A stretch of 64,000 nucleotides of DNA from Leptasterias polaris (taxonomy: Eukaryota; Echinodermata; Asteroidea; Forcipulatida; Asteriidae). Below the pieces are notes generated by a model, which was not told the origin of the DNA, searched no databases, and was given only the letters and a program-made list of their open reading frames with translations. The first letter of the stretch is position 1; every line of letters starts with the position of its first letter. Location of the stretch: assembly GCA_037783415.1 (NCBI GenBank), contig JAZGTN010000054.1:1302001-1366000 (forward strand). Direction: 5' to 3'. Both the position numbers and the translations under genes were made by a program. Positions 19,541-30,261 of this stretch are shown here, one piece after another.

Positions 19541-22500
19541 GAGAGACCATGTCGGTGCCTCCAGGGCATGAAGCACTTATATCAGGGAGAGTGACTCAGG
19601 AGTTTACTGGGCTTGGAATAATGGAACCTGCAGAGAGTACGGAGTTGGCGGCTAAGGGGCTGATTGTTGCAAGGCTTTTGGTAAAGCCCGAGGAAGAACA
19701 ATTGCCAATAAGGGTGTTCAACCCAGGAAAGAGGGTGTGTATCGTGAAGGCCGGCAGTATGGCTGGGACACTGACTCAGGTGTCGGAAGGGGACGTGCAA
19801 TCACATCAACCCATACAAGGAGGACCACCAGGGCAGTTGCCTGAACATTTGCAGGACTTGTACAACCGGAGTATCCAGGGAGTGAATTCCAAGTATCATG
19901 CAGAGGTGGCAGGGTTACTTACTGAGTTCCGGGATGTATTCTCAAAGGGCAGTGAAGACATTGGACGCACGGAATGCGTAAAACATCATATTGCGACAGA
20001 GGGCACAAGGCCAGTACGAGAAAGACCTAGGAGATTTCCGGCAGTGGAGCAGGACGAAATCAATCGGCAAGTCCATGACTTGCTTAAGGACGGAAGGATT
20101 GTACCCTCAAGTAGCCCATGGGCGTCAAATGTAGTGCTCGTTAAAAAGAAGGACGGAAGCAAGCGGTTCTGTGTGGACTACCGGAGACTTAACTCCGTAA
20201 CTATAAAGGATGCCTATCCGATCCCCAGGATCGATGATTCCCTTGATGCGCTGTCGGGATCGCAGTGGTTCTCCACATTGGACCTTGCCTCCGGTTATTG
20301 GCAAGTGGCATTAGATGAGGAGGCACAGGAGAAATCAGCCTTTGTAGTCAGGGGCGGGCTTTACAGTTGGCGTGTGATGCCTTTTGGGCTATGTAATGCG
20401 CCTTCGACCTTCGAGAGACTCATGGAACGGGTATTGAGTGGTCTTCACTGGGAAACACTTTTGGTCTATTTGGACGATGTCATAGTGTTCGGCAAGACTA
20501 TCCCGGAGGAACTCAGTCGACTTAAGGTGGTATTTCAGCGCCTGAGGGACGCAGGGTTGAAGTTAAAGCCTGCTAAGTGTGATCTGTTCAAACAGAAAGT
20601 TCGCTACCTCGGACATATCGTAACTCCGGAGGGGATAAGCACGGATCCTGATAAGATCAAGGTGGTCAAGGATTGGCCAATCCCCAAGACAGTAAAGGAA
20701 GTTCGCAGTTTTGTAGGACTTGCGTCCTACTACAGGAGATTTATAGAAGGGTTTTCAGGGGTGGCGAAGCCTTTGCACAGGCTTACGGAAAAACACAGGG
20801 ATTTCCAGTGGACAAGTGAATGTCAGGCATCTTTCGAGGAATTGAAGAGGCGTCTCACGGAGTCGCCTGTCCTCACCTACCCGGAACCAGATGGAGAGCT
20901 GATACTTGACACAGACGCCAGCGATGCAGGGATAGGAGGGGTTCTATCACAGAAAAAGGATGGTCAGGAGAGGGTCATAGGCTTTGCTAGTAAAGTGTTG
21001 AAAAAGGCAGAACAAAATTACTGCGTAACGAGAAGAGAGTTGCTGGCTGTGGTGACATTCTTAAAACACTTCCGACCGTATATCTATGGACAAAGGATCA
21101 CTGTGAGGACAGACCATGGAGCCTTAAGGTGGCTCATCAACTTCAAGGAACCTGCAGGCCAGGTAGCACGATGGTTACAGTTAATCGGAGAGTATGATTT
21201 CGAAATCATTCATCGAGCGGGAAAGGCTCATCAGAACGCGGACAGTCTGTCCCGTCGGCCCTGCTCACAGTGCGGGATGGACGAGTGGAACACCATAGGT
21301 AAGGAAGAAAGTGGAGCTCCTTTGACATCAGGGAAGGGAGGAGAAACCACCTTAAGGGATGAAGGCGCTCAGGCAGACGTTGAGGAGGACCCGGCACAGG
21401 TATATGCGATTGGAGTGATGCCCGAGGTAACGTTGGCAGATTGGAGGAAAGCCCAACTTGGAGAATGCTCTATGGAGTGGGTTATCAGAACTAAGGAGGC
21501 AGAAGGACCTCGTCCGGGTTGGGAGACGCTGTCCGCAACATCTAGTTCAGATAAGAACTATTGGTTGCAATGGGATCAGATATCCGTTCGGGACGGCATA
21601 TTACAGCGCCGCTGGGAGTCGGAAAATGGCAAGGAGGTTCAGTGGCAAACATTAGTACCACAGGAGTTCCGTCAGAAGATACTGCAGGAGCTTCACGCAG
21701 GAAGACTGAGTGGACACCTAGGCACCAAGCGGACAATGGCGAAGGTGCGCACCAAGTTCTATTGGAAGGGGATGACTGCAGACATAAGGTCTTTCCTTCG
21801 GGAGTGTGATGTTTGCGCTAGGAGGAAGTCGCCCAACAAGAGGAGAAGGGCACCCTTACAGCAACACCTAGTTGGAATTCCAATGGAGCGAGTGGCAATG
21901 GACATTACGGGACCCTTCCCAGTGACATCAAATGGCAACAAATATATACTAGTGATTGGGGACTATTTCAGTAAGTGGTTTGAGGCCTACCCCATTCCTG
22001 ATGAGAAGGCAGAAACTGTAGCAGACAGGTTCGTCAAGGAATTTGTGTGCAGGTACGGCGTCCCAAAAACACTACATACTGACCAGGGGAGAAATTTCGA
22101 GTCAAGGCTGATGGCTGAGGTGTGTAGGAATCTCGGGGTTGAAAAAACAAGGACCACTCCCTACAACCCCAAGTCCGACGGAATGGTCGAGAGATTTAAT
22201 CGGACCCTGGTTAGTATCGTGGCCATGCTTATGAAGGAGCACGAGAATAACAAAGATTGGGACGAGGAGTTGCCTTATGCAACGGCTGCGTATCGAAGCA
22301 CACCACAGGAATCCACGGGGGAAACCCCAAATATGTTAATGCTCGGAAGAGAAGTCTCTCTGCCCATTGATTTAACTATGGAGGATCCTCTTGCACTGGA
22401 TGCGGAAGAGATGGAGGGACAGGACTATGCCCAAGTGGTGCGTAGGCGGATGCAGGGCGCACATGACAGGGCTAGGGAACACTTAAAGAAAAGTGCAAGA

Positions 22501-23004
22501 CGTCAGAAACACAACTATGACAGGGGTACTATCCAGGGCAACTTTGCTGAAGGCATGTTTGCCTGGTTGTTCAACCCGGTGAAGAAAAAGGGAGTGTCGC
22601 CAAAGTTGATGTGTAGGTGGGAGGGACCCTACCTTATAGTGAACAGGCTGTCAGATGTAACCTTAAGGATACAGCGGAAGCCAGGAGGCAGAATGAAGGT
22701 TGTTCACTGTGACCGCCTTAAGCCGTACCAAGGCACGCCTTTGGAGCCTTGGATTTCAGGGACGGACGGCAGGAGACATGAAACGCAGGAGCCACTTGCA
22801 GGGGTCATTCCCGAGGGAAATGCAGCTCAAATGGAACTGAGCCAGACTTCAGAACCAGAGACACAGAGGGATCAGGGATCACCTGAAGGTGCAGGTCAGG
22901 CAGGTTTCGATCTGGAACCCGCACCCCTGAACGTGACACCTTTGCCTGCACAGGCGAGGAGGAATCCCTTGCGCCAGCGAAGGCGGCCACAACGCTATAC
23001 GTAA
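19495..23004 (+). CDS. pol: Element A pol: reverse transcriptase, RNase H, integrase
   Basis: 1169 codons in the -1 frame relative to the protease. In order: reverse transcriptase with CVDYRRLN, FSTLDLASGYWQV and the catalytic YLDD in LVYLDDVIVFG; RNase H with DTDASDAGIGG and RTDHGALRW; integrase with an HHCC zinc finger (H..H in LHAGRLSGHLG, CDVCARR) and catalytic D, D, E in MDITGPF, HTDQGRNFES and GMVERFN; then a C-terminal chromo-like/SH3 tail (RWEGPYLIV) ending in an arginine-rich RRNPLRQRRRPQRYT. No stop or frameshift is seen. Start by frameshift from the protease rather than by ATG. It copies element RNA to DNA and integrates it. Confidence 0.95.
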   Translation: MREQKGNNFCARVVVGETMSVPPGHEALISGRVTQEFTGLGIMEPAESTELAAKGLIVARLLVKPEEEQLPIRVFNPGKRVCIVKAGSMAGTLTQVSEGDVQSHQPIQGGPPGQLPEHLQDLYNRSIQGVNSKYHAEVAGLLTEFRDVFSKGSEDIGRTECVKHHIATEGTRPVRERPRRFPAVEQDEINRQVHDLLKDGRIVPSSSPWASNVVLVKKKDGSKRFCVDYRRLNSVTIKDAYPIPRIDDSLDALSGSQWFSTLDLASGYWQVALDEEAQEKSAFVVRGGLYSWRVMPFGLCNAPSTFERLMERVLSGLHWETLLVYLDDVIVFGKTIPEELSRLKVVFQRLRDAGLKLKPAKCDLFKQKVRYLGHIVTPEGISTDPDKIKVVKDWPIPKTVKEVRSFVGLASYYRRFIEGFSGVAKPLHRLTEKHRDFQWTSECQASFEELKRRLTESPVLTYPEPDGELILDTDASDAGIGGVLSQKKDGQERVIGFASKVLKKAEQNYCVTRRELLAVVTFLKHFRPYIYGQRITVRTDHGALRWLINFKEPAGQVARWLQLIGEYDFEIIHRAGKAHQNADSLSRRPCSQCGMDEWNTIGKEESGAPLTSGKGGETTLRDEGAQADVEEDPAQVYAIGVMPEVTLADWRKAQLGECSMEWVIRTKEAEGPRPGWETLSATSSSDKNYWLQWDQISVRDGILQRRWESENGKEVQWQTLVPQEFRQKILQELHAGRLSGHLGTKRTMAKVRTKFYWKGMTADIRSFLRECDVCARRKSPNKRRRAPLQQHLVGIPMERVAMDITGPFPVTSNGNKYILVIGDYFSKWFEAYPIPDEKAETVADRFVKEFVCRYGVPKTLHTDQGRNFESRLMAEVCRNLGVEKTRTTPYNPKSDGMVERFNRTLVSIVAMLMKEHENNKDWDEELPYATAAYRSTPQESTGETPNMLMLGREVSLPIDLTMEDPLALDAEEMEGQDYAQVVRRRMQGAHDRAREHLKKSARRQKHNYDRGTIQGNFAEGMFAWLFNPVKKKGVSPKLMCRWEGPYLIVNRLSDVTLRIQRKPGGRMKVVHCDRLKPYQGTPLEPWISGTDGRRHETQEPLAGVIPEGNAAQMELSQTSEPETQRDQGSPEGAGQAGFDLEPAPLNVTPLPAQARRNPLRQRRRPQRYT

Positions 23005-23113
23005 ATAGCTTAGGAATCTCAAGGAGATCAATTAGTTTTAGGATTACTTAGCAGTTTGGGTAAACTACAGTGAAGTAACTGTTGCTTTGTTTTGTTTCTT
23101 TTGCTTTCTTTAA

Positions 23114-23115
23114 AG
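23114..23115 (+). promoter_or_regulatory. Splice acceptor immediately upstream of ORF3
   Basis: A long T-rich tract (23082-23111) ends in TTTAAAG, with AG at 23114-23115, four bases before the ORF3 ATG at 23120. Element G has a comparable acceptor at 33465-33466 before its ORF3. The shared arrangement suggests a spliced subgenomic mRNA. Confidence 0.6.
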
Positions 23116-23119
23116 GAGG

Positions 23120-24139
23120 ATGGAGGGTCACGAGTCAGGATGGAAGAAACCGAAGGACTGGGATACTGTGAAGGTGTATGCTTGTTCTGAGTGTGAGGAC
23201 ACCTTCCTCAGCAAGAAGAGCCTGGAAAACCATCTTGGTTCTCATGCCGGGAAGAAGAAGATTCTTTACTTCTGTAAGAGATGCACCCGGAAATATACCA
23301 GGAAGGACAACCTGAGAGTGCACTATCAAAACCACCACACCGCAGAAATGGACGACCTGAACGGCCTGTACCCAGAGACAGAGGAGGAGAGAAAGGTAGC
23401 GAAGCGGCCTTCTTACTCGGATGAGGTGCCGAGCACTTCTTCTGCATCTTCAGGACAGAAGAGAAAGATAAAGCCAACCGTCGACAGGCCGGCAAAGGAA
23501 GGACGAAAGGAGATTGGGTTGGAACCGGAGAGAGTTGTTAAGCCATCGAGGGAATTGCAGAAGGAGGAGGAAATTCAGGTTCCCTTGACACTTGGCAGGG
23601 AGTTGGAGATTGACGATGCAGCGGAGATTTCTTTGTCACCAGTTTCCTTATCTCTGCTCGACAGTATTGAGCCGCAACGCCAGATCGTTTTTGGAGGTAA
23701 ACCACGGGGGATGTTGTCGATGCTTCAGGATGTCCAGGAACAGGCTAGCGACGGGGAGGGGATCGATATCAATGAAGATGCCTCTCTCTCTGTTAACCTT
23801 GGACGAGCACTTAAGGGGAGCACTCTACGATACCAAGAGGGAGATCGGCGACAACGCACCTTTCCACCTGCCAGTGAAATTCAGCATGGGCAGGCCAAGA
23901 CATCTACATTGGAGGAACCACCGAGGGCCAGAGTATGCCGGGTCAGTAGTGGCAACCCTGGGTGGCGACGGGCAATCCCAATCGATACTGCTGATGTGGA
24001 GGTCATGATGGCCGGGAATGTGCGCCAAGTGAAGGAGGTCAGTACCAGGAGCCAGTTCCAGAATGGATTGAAGGTATCCGAAGAAGTCGTCGAGAGGACC
24101 TACGACGTAGAGTTTACGGCAGGTTTCATCCTCAAATAG
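23120..24139 (+). CDS. Element A ORF3: two-C2H2 zinc-finger protein in the env position
   Basis: 339 codons, 115 bases after the pol stop. Two canonical C2H2 fingers open the protein: C22-x2-C25-x12-H38-x3-H42 and C52-x2-C55-x12-H68-x3-H72. A long hydrophilic middle with basic clusters (KRKIKP, RRQRTF) follows, then a C-terminal block ending VERTYDVEFTAGFILK. There is no signal peptide or transmembrane segment, so it is not an envelope glycoprotein. A nuclear DNA- or RNA-binding role, perhaps at element sites, is inference. The same architecture is found in element G. I know of no standard Ty3/gypsy group defined by such an ORF. Confidence 0.8.
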   Translation: MEGHESGWKKPKDWDTVKVYACSECEDTFLSKKSLENHLGSHAGKKKILYFCKRCTRKYTRKDNLRVHYQNHHTAEMDDLNGLYPETEEERKVAKRPSYSDEVPSTSSASSGQKRKIKPTVDRPAKEGRKEIGLEPERVVKPSRELQKEEEIQVPLTLGRELEIDDAAEISLSPVSLSLLDSIEPQRQIVFGGKPRGMLSMLQDVQEQASDGEGIDINEDASLSVNLGRALKGSTLRYQEGDRRQRTFPPASEIQHGQAKTSTLEEPPRARVCRVSSGNPGWRRAIPIDTADVEVMMAGNVRQVKEVSTRSQFQNGLKVSEEVVERTYDVEFTAGFILK

Positions 24140-24713
24140 AGATTAGGTTTTCATCAAGGTTTACTTTATTGGTTCTACTGTACTTAAGTTAAAGCAGTAC
24201 TTGTTTCTGACTTGTTCTTGTTTCAGTGTAAAGGTTGTATAAGAAAGTATTTATTGTTAAAGACCGATTTTTGCCTTATATATCTACCTCATTCCCTTAA
24301 GGAATACTGTCATTACTAATGATCATTGTGTAAGCTCAGGGAGCAGGGTAGTTCCTTTGAATTGTATAAACGACATTGATGGGTGCTGTGATTGTATTTG
24401 ATTTGTATAAACTCCCTTAAGGAGAAAGAAGAACGTTGTCTATTTTTTTGATAAAACTGTATCAGGTGTGATTTGCTCTGGACAATCCCTTAAGGAGGCG
24501 TTTGTATGGAGTAGCTGGAGCTCCCTTAAGGAATCTCAGGACCTGGACTTTCTTTAAATCTCCCTTAAGGAGACCCCTAGTACTTAAGGAAACAACCTTC
24601 AAGGTGCTTTACTTTTGTATAAGTGAAATTTAGATTTTCTTTGTATAAGATTGCACCTCAGTTAATTTCGTTTTGATTGTTTTCAGTTTAACGGACCGGG
24701 ACGGTCCGAACTT
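24140..24713 (+). promoter_or_regulatory. ORF3-to-LTR spacer with CCTTAAGG motifs
   Basis: No coding sequence. CCTTAAGG occurs at 24295, 24415, 24488, 24524 and 24563, with a variant (ACTTAAGG) at 24582. Together with the LTR arrays this makes the motif strongly over-represented outside the ORFs. A small hairpin (CGGACC/GGTCCG, 24692-24708) precedes the polypurine tract. Confidence 0.6.
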
Positions 24714-24726
24714 AAGAGTGGGGCTG
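24714..24726 (+). promoter_or_regulatory. Polypurine tract of element A
   Basis: AAGAGTGGGGCTG directly precedes the 3' LTR. It is the expected primer for plus-strand DNA synthesis. Confidence 0.7.
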
Positions 24727-25665
24727 TGTAACGAAATTGGCCTGAGTGCTTGTTGCTTTTGCGCGTCATGGCGCTAAGGCGTGCTATACCTGCTGAGCAT
24801 GCGCAGTAAGCTGCTTAGGTGATTATTAGCGGGCGCCTCGTGCGTGCGACACGAGTTGCTGTGGAGCTATCAGACAGACAGGACAGACGTGTGGGACAGG
24901 AGCTCCGACAAAGTAGTGGTTTGGTGCTAGTTGTTTGAGGCGGCGTTGTTGCTGGTGTAGCGGGAGGAGGACTGAGTGGTTGGAGTGTCCGTGACAGCGG
25001 GGTCGTTAGAGCCTGTCAGAGCCTGTCAGAGATCGTCCGTGGAGGCGGCGGCGGTGTGTCCGAATCTAGCGGCAGCAGCTCAGCTCAAGGCACTGGTCAA
25101 AGCGCTGGGTATGTCGTACATAATTGTTTAATCAAAGTTAATTACGAGCACTGTTCAGGACCTATTTGGTTGAACTTCCCCACGAGTCAACACCATCTTT
25201 AATTATAGTTATTATAAGTGCTTTCGGTATTGAGCCTCTCAATCAGTAATTCGGAATCTCAATTACAATCCCTTAAGGATACAGAAAACCCTTGAGGAAA
25301 GTCAAGGCTACCTTAAGGAAACAATTACATCCCTTAAGGAAACAATTACATCCCTTAAGGAAACAATCACATCCCTTAAGGAACTAGAAATCCCTTAAGG
25401 AAGCATTTGCGTAACTAATTAAGTCAATGATGTGTTTGAGTTACAATAAAGGGTAAAACCCGTGGCTCTTGAATGATCTCTCTTAGTCCGATTATTGGGT
25501 CCATGTGCTGCTCTATTTAGTTAAGCTCCCGTCCATAGAGTTCCCAGGAAGAAGTGTTGCGTGCGGCGATATACGGTTGCCAAACGACCTCCCCCACAGT
25601 ACTGTAGGGCTGCCGCTCGCCTGTGCAGTACCGAGTCAGAATTGACCCGGACGGGTTTCGCCACA
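24727..25665 (+). repeat. 3' LTR of element A
   Basis: 939 bp, identical to the 5' LTR except for a few substitutions and one fewer 21-bp repeat in the CCTTAAGG array. It ends CCACA, followed by the target duplication GTTG. Confidence 0.95.
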
Positions 25666-26048
25666 GTTGCATGTGTGTCTGTGTGGTGTAAACAATTTCA
25701 TGTAAACAATACCCCTGATGTAGCTGTCATGCCACTGCCATTATTTTTAATCATGAGCACGGATGGTAGGTCTACGACTATAAAAAAAACAAGTAATTAA
25801 AACAAATTTATAAAAGAAAAGTAAATTTATATTTTATAATAATTTTAGTACAAACAACAAGACAAGGCAGATTTGTAAGCCCTACATCCATGTAACTAAA
25901 TTAAGTTCATCATAAAATATATTTTAAAAATTCAGACCTTTGGCTTTGTCCTTTGATTTGATGTTTTCTTTATTTTTAGAATCTTATTTTCATGCCCTCT
26001 AATTAGTTAAAATAATTATAACAGCAATGCCATGTATTTTACTTACAA
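25666..26048. other. AT-rich spacer between element A and the RAG1-like gene
   Basis: No gene is supported. It would contain the 3' UTR of the minus-strand RAG1-like gene. AATAAA-like sequences on the minus strand are present, but none is clearly the signal used. Confidence 0.4.
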
Positions 26049-29000
26049 TTACAATTCAGATTTTCGTTTGCGGGTCTTCCTTTGGGGGCGTGCACTCGAT
26101 ATTGAGGGATTGACGGTGAGCAAGTGCTCCTTCATCACACACATGAGCTTGTAGAGATCAGGGTCTTTATTTGAAGTGTTGCGGGCTCCATCAAAGCGTC
26201 TATTCAAAATATTGAATACGGCATGCAGTGACTCGCCGCCTTGTTCCCCCAAGAGTCCCAGACCGTGCCTGGTTCTTCGGACGAAAGGGAGGACATGCAC
26301 TTCAAGGATATGCATTTTTGGGGGGAAGCTTTTACCTGGGAAGTTCTCGCGATAGAAATCATTGAACTGAGTGATGTCATCATCTGTCAACAAATTGAGA
26401 AGTAAAGATTTGTCATCAAACTCGTCATACATGTAGCCTACTAACGTGTCAAGTTTTTTTCCCCATTATTTTTCATGTCGTTGTTCAATGTGAGATTTTA
26501 ATTTTAAAAAGATAATCTGATTATTTAACTCACCAAGTTTTGAAATTTCTGTGTCGCTAAGATAATGTGCCGTGTTGTATACATTGTGGCAGTTTGCAAA
26601 TAGATTGAAGAGGGTTGAGTATTTTATTGCAATGCATTGAGCTGTTTCTACTTTTTCTGGTGCAAGTCTTGCTGTCTCGTCAACAATGCATTCAGTGATT
26701 TTGCTGATATTGACCTCCTGAATGAATGAAATACACAACAATGTTATTCAAATTAACTTTGTAATGTTTTCACCTGTTTACATGCATAACACTCAATTTT
26801 CACTCACGGTATTAGATATTTAAAAACAGCGTGCGTCACTCACCTTCAGACATTTGTTGACGTGGTTACCCACAAATGTATTTGAATAGTAAGCTTGACG
26901 TCGCACCTTGATGTCTTGAAGGATGTTGTCAAGCTTTAGCAGTAGGGGATTTTGATGGTCTGGGAGCTGTTTGACGTTGCGGCTTCGTATTTTCTCCTGT
27001 TAAAAGAAAATAAGAAAGTTAATTATGGATTCAAATCCCTCGATATTAAAAGATTTCTACTATGTGAACAAATCAATTGATAAATATTAAAAACTATTTT
27101 AAAAGCTGAATTCAACCATAACCTGTTCTACGAGTTGTTCTCCCAGTGCATTTATTTCTAACGTGACACTTGTTACTACATCCTCAACGTTTATGTCGTC
27201 ATTTAGGAGAGCTACAAGTGCCAGTTGTTCTTGGAGTCGTCTCATCTCGGCAGTGATCTCCTTCACCCGCTCTTCGGCTTGATGGACGTCAGCAAGCTGA
27301 GCGACATAGAGAGGGAAGGGGCCATTTCCAATTCCCTGAGCACCCTGTGCAGACATTGCCAGACACTGTGCGATTTGCTCACCGAGATGTTTGCATTCAA
27401 GCTCCATCAGTGTGAAAAACTTGAACCAGAGTCCAAGACTAATATGAAGAGGGAGAGGACACACCTGGGAAAATCACAGAATGGTAACTTCTTATGAATA
27501 CTTTATGAATTGCTTATTTTCTCTGTCAAAACCGAAAATTTGCTTTAAAAATTAATTTTTGCAAGGAATAATTATGACTTACACAATCAATGGGTATTTT
27601 AAAGAATGCCTCATTGATGACATTGTTGAAGTTCTTGGCCTGGTTGAGCTTCCCCCCAGCTGCAAGGAACTTCTGGTGGTCAAGCTTCAGTGTGTCAGTT
27701 GTTCTGGGTTCGCAAGAAGGCCGCTCTGCCTTTGGTAGTATCATGTCTTTGTTGTTAATGTTGCACCAAAGACACGAGTGACGACCTGCCAAAATGATGT
27801 CAAAAATTGGTTAAGAACAAACATTCTACATTTACATTGAACTTTAATTAGAAATGTAAGCCAAAAAAATGTAAAAACTAAATATTTAATTTGCAGGTTA
27901 TAAACATACCACTTGGTCCGGAGAGTCCATACATCCTACAGAGGTATTCATAATCGCCAAACAGGAACAGGACCAGCTTCTTTTCTCTAAGGAGTGATTA
28001 TAAAATAAAAAAAATACATGTTAGTTATTTCACAGTAAATTGACTTTATGTCTATAAAGAATAAAACATTACAACAATTTAACAACAAATCAAGCTGCAT
28101 GTTTTTGAAAAAATGGACATATACTACCTCCATGTAGTTTTGGCCAGAGTCTCCACCTGTGTCTTGTAGCGGTTTAATCCAATGTGCAAATTTGCAGCAG
28201 AGTCGGTTGCTGCAAAAACACAAACTGCGCTGGTGTTACGTCTAGAGTTTGGATTGTCGATATTTGCTACTTGGAGCATCAACTTAAAGGAGCCGCCACC
28301 CTTGTCACCACCTAGCTTAATCCATATTTCATCATGTGGTTGTCCATCGCTCCATTTCAATTTGTCACACCTTGATTTGTATAACCAAAACAAAGTTTTG
28401 TTAAACAATTCCCTTTAAATGTAGTGAATTAATTAGGCATTTGGTTACAAATTTAGAAAAATTTAAACAATTCATAAAAAATGATGGTTACAAATATTGT
28501 TATTCACCTTTCATATTCATCAAGGAGGTCAAGCGTGTACTTCGTGAGGTCAGTGATGAACACACATGGAGATGGTTTGGTGATGAGGCCATCCTTCTCA
28601 GTGCAAAGAAACGGCATCCTTTCTCCTGCAATGGTCTCCTCTGCAACAAAAGACTTGCCAAGTTTCCTGCTGGCCTGCTCATTTGCCATGACGATATTGT
28701 ATTTTCGTAACCACCTGAAGAAGGTAACGTAGTAAAAATATTTTGCAACATCTTTATTGAGCAATATGTTCGATAATTTCTTTGTGAACATTAAAACGTA
28801 AATTGTAAATTGTTTTTAAAAAAATAATGAATTATTCTTACAATTTCAGCTCTCGGAGTGCAGCCCAGGACAGGCCCAAGTCAGATTTCATAGCAAGTTC
28901 TTCCAAGGGTGGGATAAATGACTTCATCTCCATGTTGCGTAACAAGCTTTGCAGCTCCACTCTTGGTGTACTCTTCAGATGATGCTGCATCTGACAACTT

Positions 29001-30261
29001 GGTTGCCCACCACTTATATGAGAGAGTTGCTTCTTGAGCAGGGTGCCTCGGCGTTGCAAGGTTCGTTCACACACTTCACTACTTGTCTTTTTTGGAACAG
29101 TGATTTGCTGGATGCAAAGAGCCTAAAGGAATAATGAATTTATAAAAATAAATTTTAAAGGAATTCTTCAAATTTTAATTAATAGAAATTTACTTGAAAA
29201 AGTTTGGTAATGTATAAATACTTGATTTAAAAATTTATTTAAATTCGTTGTTGAGGTTAACGCAATTATTGTGATGTCTGTCAATTGATACAAATTCTTA
29301 TGGAATACTGACAATTTCTGGGATGTTTTGGTTTGGAATTTTTTGTACAACTACATGTACTTGTATATCTAAGCATTATTTTCATCGCAAACCCGTACCT
29401 CACCACCAGTAGAAAGCCGTACTTCAGTTGCTCCTGTATTTTTCATCTGTTCCTTTATTAACTTTGACGTCATCTGTTGCCCAACCTTGCCAAGGGGGGA
29501 AACATTTCTTGTCAAAATGTTACGAAACATTTCTTCGTCAATCTGTTGTGAGGATTGTGGCTTGTGGGTCAGAGCAATTATGTGTAGAGGTGGTCTTCAA
29601 CCAGCTGCTTCTGTTGCATGCTTTACACATCACTTTTGCATCCTGTAGAATATTTATGAAATATTCCTTGACTGGGGCAATTTTTCTCAGACTGATGTGT
29701 ACGTGGCAAGTAGGGCATAACATGGTGGAAGCTGATGCTTTGCAGAAAAGGGTGATTAAACACTCTAAACAAAAGCTGTGCTGGCAAGGGGTCTCCACGG
29801 GTCTGTTCATTATTTGATGACAGATTTCACAGCAGAAGTGGCGCTCATCACTAACAAAACCATCACGGAAAAACTGAGTTGTCGTTTCCATCAGTTGCCG
29901 GAACCGCTCTTGCACTTCCATTTGTGAAGTTTCTTCGTTTTGAGCAAGACGATTTACCCTTTCATACTTTTGTTTGCCTTTTACAGGACGACCACCCTTG
30001 TTGTTCTCAACTCTTTGGCATACAGCACAAACTCCTTCCTCTGGGTGAGGGGGCCAGTCATTCGGGAGGGTACGGGTCTTTGACAATTGGAGATATGCAT
30101 AACAGAGATTGCAAATGTGTTGGGGAAGGCGGTGTTCCTCATCAGCTGAAACGTCGATGTGATACCTTTCTTTTATTTTTTCCTTGTAGTCAGCACATCT
30201 TTTCAAGGGCTTGCTCTTATGTTTGTGTTTTTGGACTTTGTCCCCACACACCCTGCATAAC
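26049..30261 (-). CDS. RAG1-like recombinase/transposase, multi-exon
   Basis: Exons (minus): 30261-29399, 29122-28842, 28714-28508, 28370-28128, 27986-27910, 27785-27583, 27464-27123, 26996-26844, 26717-26534, 26437-26049, stop TAA 26051-26049. All introns are GT-AG and phases match at every junction. The first exon has RAG1-type zinc sites (LCRVCGD, HICNLC, GVCAVC), a RING finger (CEICHQIMNRPVETPCQHSF..CPTC) and PVKEYFINIL. Core: Asp in IKLGGDKGGG (28304-28306), Asp in FLFGDYEYL (27953-27955), CLWC exactly 19 residues later, H-x4-H (KMHILEVH) and Glu in GEQGGES (26232-26234). This order and spacing match RAG1 D600, D708, C727/C730, H937/H942 and E962. Total is about 980 residues plus a 5' exon. 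One extra base near 29555 shifts the frame in the first exon; it is either a sequencing error or a disabling mutation. No RAG2-like neighbour was seen. Confidence 0.8.

Larger units (their letters stand above)
16817..25665 (+). mobile_element. Complete Ty3/gypsy-type LTR retrotransposon, element A
   Basis: Element A is 8849 bp. It is bounded by TGTAACG...CGCCACA LTRs and a 4-bp duplication GTTG (16813-16816 and 25666-25669). Order inside: 5' LTR, primer-binding site, gag, protease, pol (reverse transcriptase, RNase H, integrase), an extra two-zinc-finger ORF3, polypurine tract, 3' LTR. Domain order RT-RH-IN places it in Ty3/gypsy. LTRs differ by one copy of a 21-bp repeat and a few bases, so insertion is recent. 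All ORFs are open, so the copy may be active. Confidence 0.95.

Noticed and set aside
23120..24139. Reading ORF3 as an envelope gene because of its position
   Set aside because: No signal peptide, glycosylation pattern or transmembrane helix was seen. Two clear C2H2 fingers point to a nuclear or RNP protein.
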